Positions 61,641 to 64,000 of a stretch of DNA of 64,000 nucleotides are shown one piece after another. Both the position numbers and the translations under genes were made by a program. The notes beneath the pieces are model-generated. The model did not search any database. It was given only the letters and a program-made list of their open reading frames with translations, and was not told the origin of the DNA. The first letter of the stretch is position 1, and every line of letters begins with the position of its first letter. Source of the stretch: Strongylocentrotus droebachiensis (taxonomy: Eukaryota > Echinodermata > Echinoidea > Camarodonta > Strongylocentrotidae); assembly GCA_035222895.1 (NCBI GenBank), contig JAVYIG010002725.1, forward strand, positions 1 through 64,000, written 5' to 3'.

Positions 61641-62815
61641 TATTATCTTACTGTCAAGTCGTATACCTTTTTCTTTTCTTCCTTTTTATTTGAATAGAAA
61701 AAAGAGAAGTAAGAAAATAGGTTGTAAAAAGTATTACCAGAAAAATAATTTATTGTTATCCCTGCGTCATTATAATGGAAGAGACATGCAGTAGTAGGTA
61801 AATGTTTTTCTTCCTGGTTATTGTCATCTTTACTCTTACATTCAAATCAGCTAATCTATGTTACACTATAATTTTGAAATTTGTTATCCAGTGTTATAAA
61901 CAAAATTGAGAATTTAAATCAACTTAACACTTGAATTATGAAAAGTCCCCAGCCCCCAGGCCCCCCCCCACACACATACACACCCGCAGCCTACGCTTAT
62001 ATGATGACGACTCGGACATTCAGGTAGCGGACAATAATGCTTATTTTCGGGGGGGTTGAGGTAGTTTCCTTATAAAAATATATCGTCTTGCCATCAGAGT
62101 GAATTTTTTTAAGTTTGACTATCAATTGAGGGGGGGGCAAGATTTCCCACAAGGGGGACAAATTACTATAGGATTACCTGTGTGTGTCTTATGTTTTCCT
62201 TTTGTTTTGTCACCACTGGAGCGGGGGAAATATATTAGCTAGATTATGGGGATGTATCTATATAATTATCAAAGCTAAAAAGTAAAATATATTTTTAAAA
62301 GACATAATACAGGGGATGCCACCGTTTGCATAATGCCTTACGGTAAAAAAAATCGTATCTGATTTGGCTTAAAATCTTGAATATCTAACTTCCTTACTAT
62401 ATGGAAAATATGTCGTGCAACATTGTATATTTACGAAAAGCTTGAAAATGGTATAAAACTTAAATCCCTACAACCCCCTCTCTGTCGCTTTCTCCCTTTT
62501 CTAAGAAATAGGGACATGATAGATCAACCCCTTGAAGGCAACGCTGCTACAACCTCACCCCCCCCCCCGTGAAACACACACAGGGTACGCCATTATTGAA
62601 CTAGTTTGACGAAAATTGTCGCTAATAATTATGTACATGTACCAAAGGAATACTGCGGGAAGGGTGGGCCGAATGATATTCGTGGCCATGTTGCCTCCCC
62701 CCCCCCCCGCCTACGCCCTAGCCACGGCTTACGCCACAGTCACGGGGTGTCCCCTATACATTATATCACTTTCTTATTATAATTTTTTGTATTGCTTAAT
62801 ATGTCATTTTCACTT
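61380..62815. other. Intergenic stretch, no gene seen
   Basis: AT-rich with TA microsatellites near 61545 and 61610-61637 and several G or C runs. No coding exon was recognised. Confidence 0.5.
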
Positions 62816-62821
62816 TTTCGC

Positions 62822-63470
62822 TATTGTGAATAGCGACCCTCTTCTCGTATTATGAATAGCAACCCTCTTCTCGTAACATGAATAGCGACACTATTCACCT
62901 AGTATGAATAGCGACCCTTCCCTCGTATTATGAATAGAGACCCTCATTTCGTATTACGAATACCGACACTCTTCTCGTTTTATGAATAGCGACCCTTAAT
63001 TTGTATTATGAATAACGACCCTTTCCTCGTATTATGAATATTGACCCCTTTCTTCTATTATGAATAGCGACCCTCTATTTCGATTATGAATAATGACCCT
63101 AATAATGAATAATAACCCTTATGAATAGCGACCCTTATTCCGCATTATAGGACCCTCTCGTCGTCTTATGAATAGCGACCCTCTTCCAATATTATGAAAG
63201 GCGACCCTCCTGTCGAATTATGAATAGTGACCCTCTTCTCGTATTATGAATAGTGACCCTCTTCCCCTATTATGCATAGCGACCCTTATCCAGTATCATG
63301 AATAGGGATCCTTATGAATAACGACCCCGATTTTGTATTATGAATAGCGACCCTCTTCTCACATTATGATTACCGACCCTCTCCTTTGACTATGAATAGC
63401 GGTCCTTATTAATAGTGACCCTTATGAATAATGACCATGTTCTCAAATTATGAATAGCGGTCCTTATACT
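62822..63470. repeat. Minisatellite, about 26-base unit, about 25 copies
   Basis: The unit is close to TATGAATAGCGACCCT followed by CTTCTCGTAT. Copies vary by small changes and deletions. The unit length is not a multiple of three, so the array is not coding. Confidence 0.9.
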
Positions 63471-64000
63471 CTGCTCGATTATTTTAGTATGGACGGCCGT
63501 GTTCATCACGTGTTTTTCATTCACCCAAATTCCATTTATACCTGTGAGCCCTATCAAGGTCCCTTCCTTTATCCCTATCCCTTTCGAATTGAATATCTGC
63601 AAGCGACTTCCATCTGTGTGTTTTTTCTCGTTAAGTTTCTTTAAACAAATAATAGGCCTAATTTAATTTCTAGATCATTGTGCACGAATCTATTATTCTT
63701 TCTTGTAAGTCTTGATGGAAACGGTAACAATGCCTTTATTTGTTGTAATATGTATTTTTTTAGTGAAAGTGCAATGTCAAGAAGAAATTTTGATTGAAAT
63801 GGGGACACGAACAAATATGTGAACTCCCTTTTGTAAGCGAGACTGGAAAAACGTGTAGTTTGCATTGTATTATTTTGTTTTACTGGCTTTGTGTTACTGT
63901 CCATTTTCACGCACACATTATTGCTAGCCATCACACAAAAAAAAGAGTTGCCACCCTGATGTCTATAAATATTATCGGGTATTTGCTTTTCTTGCTGTGT

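Overview
The window is eukaryotic nuclear DNA, AT-rich and full of short repeats, from an invertebrate animal. Its repeats fit an echinoderm, most likely a sea urchin: many small inverted-repeat transposons, tRNA-derived SINEs ending in (ATT)n, and a sea-urchin-like histone 3' processing signal. The genus cannot be fixed from sequence alone. No prokaryotic genes, CRISPR arrays or operons are present.

Two multi-exon genes lie head to tail on the minus strand. The first, 3985-18999, is a complete TBL1X/TBL1XR1 (ebi) orthologue. Twelve coding exons join in frame to 493 residues with an N-terminal LisH motif, a linker and an eight-bladed WD40 propeller ending in VFVLDLRK. The second, 29539-55659, is an ICE1 (KIAA0947, little elongation complex subunit 1) orthologue. 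Twenty coding exons were placed: an N-terminal coiled coil, one 3,660-base exon coding a disordered Ser/Pro/Lys/Arg-rich region, and a conserved helical C-terminal domain. Exon phases show that one short exon between 51627 and 53700 is still missing. TBL1 acts in NCoR/SMRT-HDAC3 co-repressor control; ICE1 acts in Pol II transcription of snRNA genes. Nothing in the sequence suggests the two are co-regulated.

Layout: 1-3984 is repeats and TBL1 3' flank; 3985-19007 is TBL1; 19008-29538 is intergenic, with a possible TBL1 promoter near 21700-21850, a fold-back family at 25470-26428 and several MITEs; 29539-55659 is ICE1; 55660-64000 is ICE1 upstream sequence dominated by transposons and satellites, including an 881-base near-perfect fold-back, a hAT element with an 8-base target duplication, a TA-flanked element, a 336-base higher-order satellite and a 26-base minisatellite.

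The most striking pattern is that several exons of both genes have partial copies of one edge, splice site included, repeated in the adjoining intron. They occur at TBL1 exons 1, 7, 9, 10 and 11 and at ICE1 exon 9. Other points of interest are a hammerhead-ribozyme-like core next to two histone-type 3' hairpins in a TBL1 intron, and a TIR family whose two copies carry different cargo, one a LINE reverse-transcriptase fragment and the other a tRNA-like sequence.
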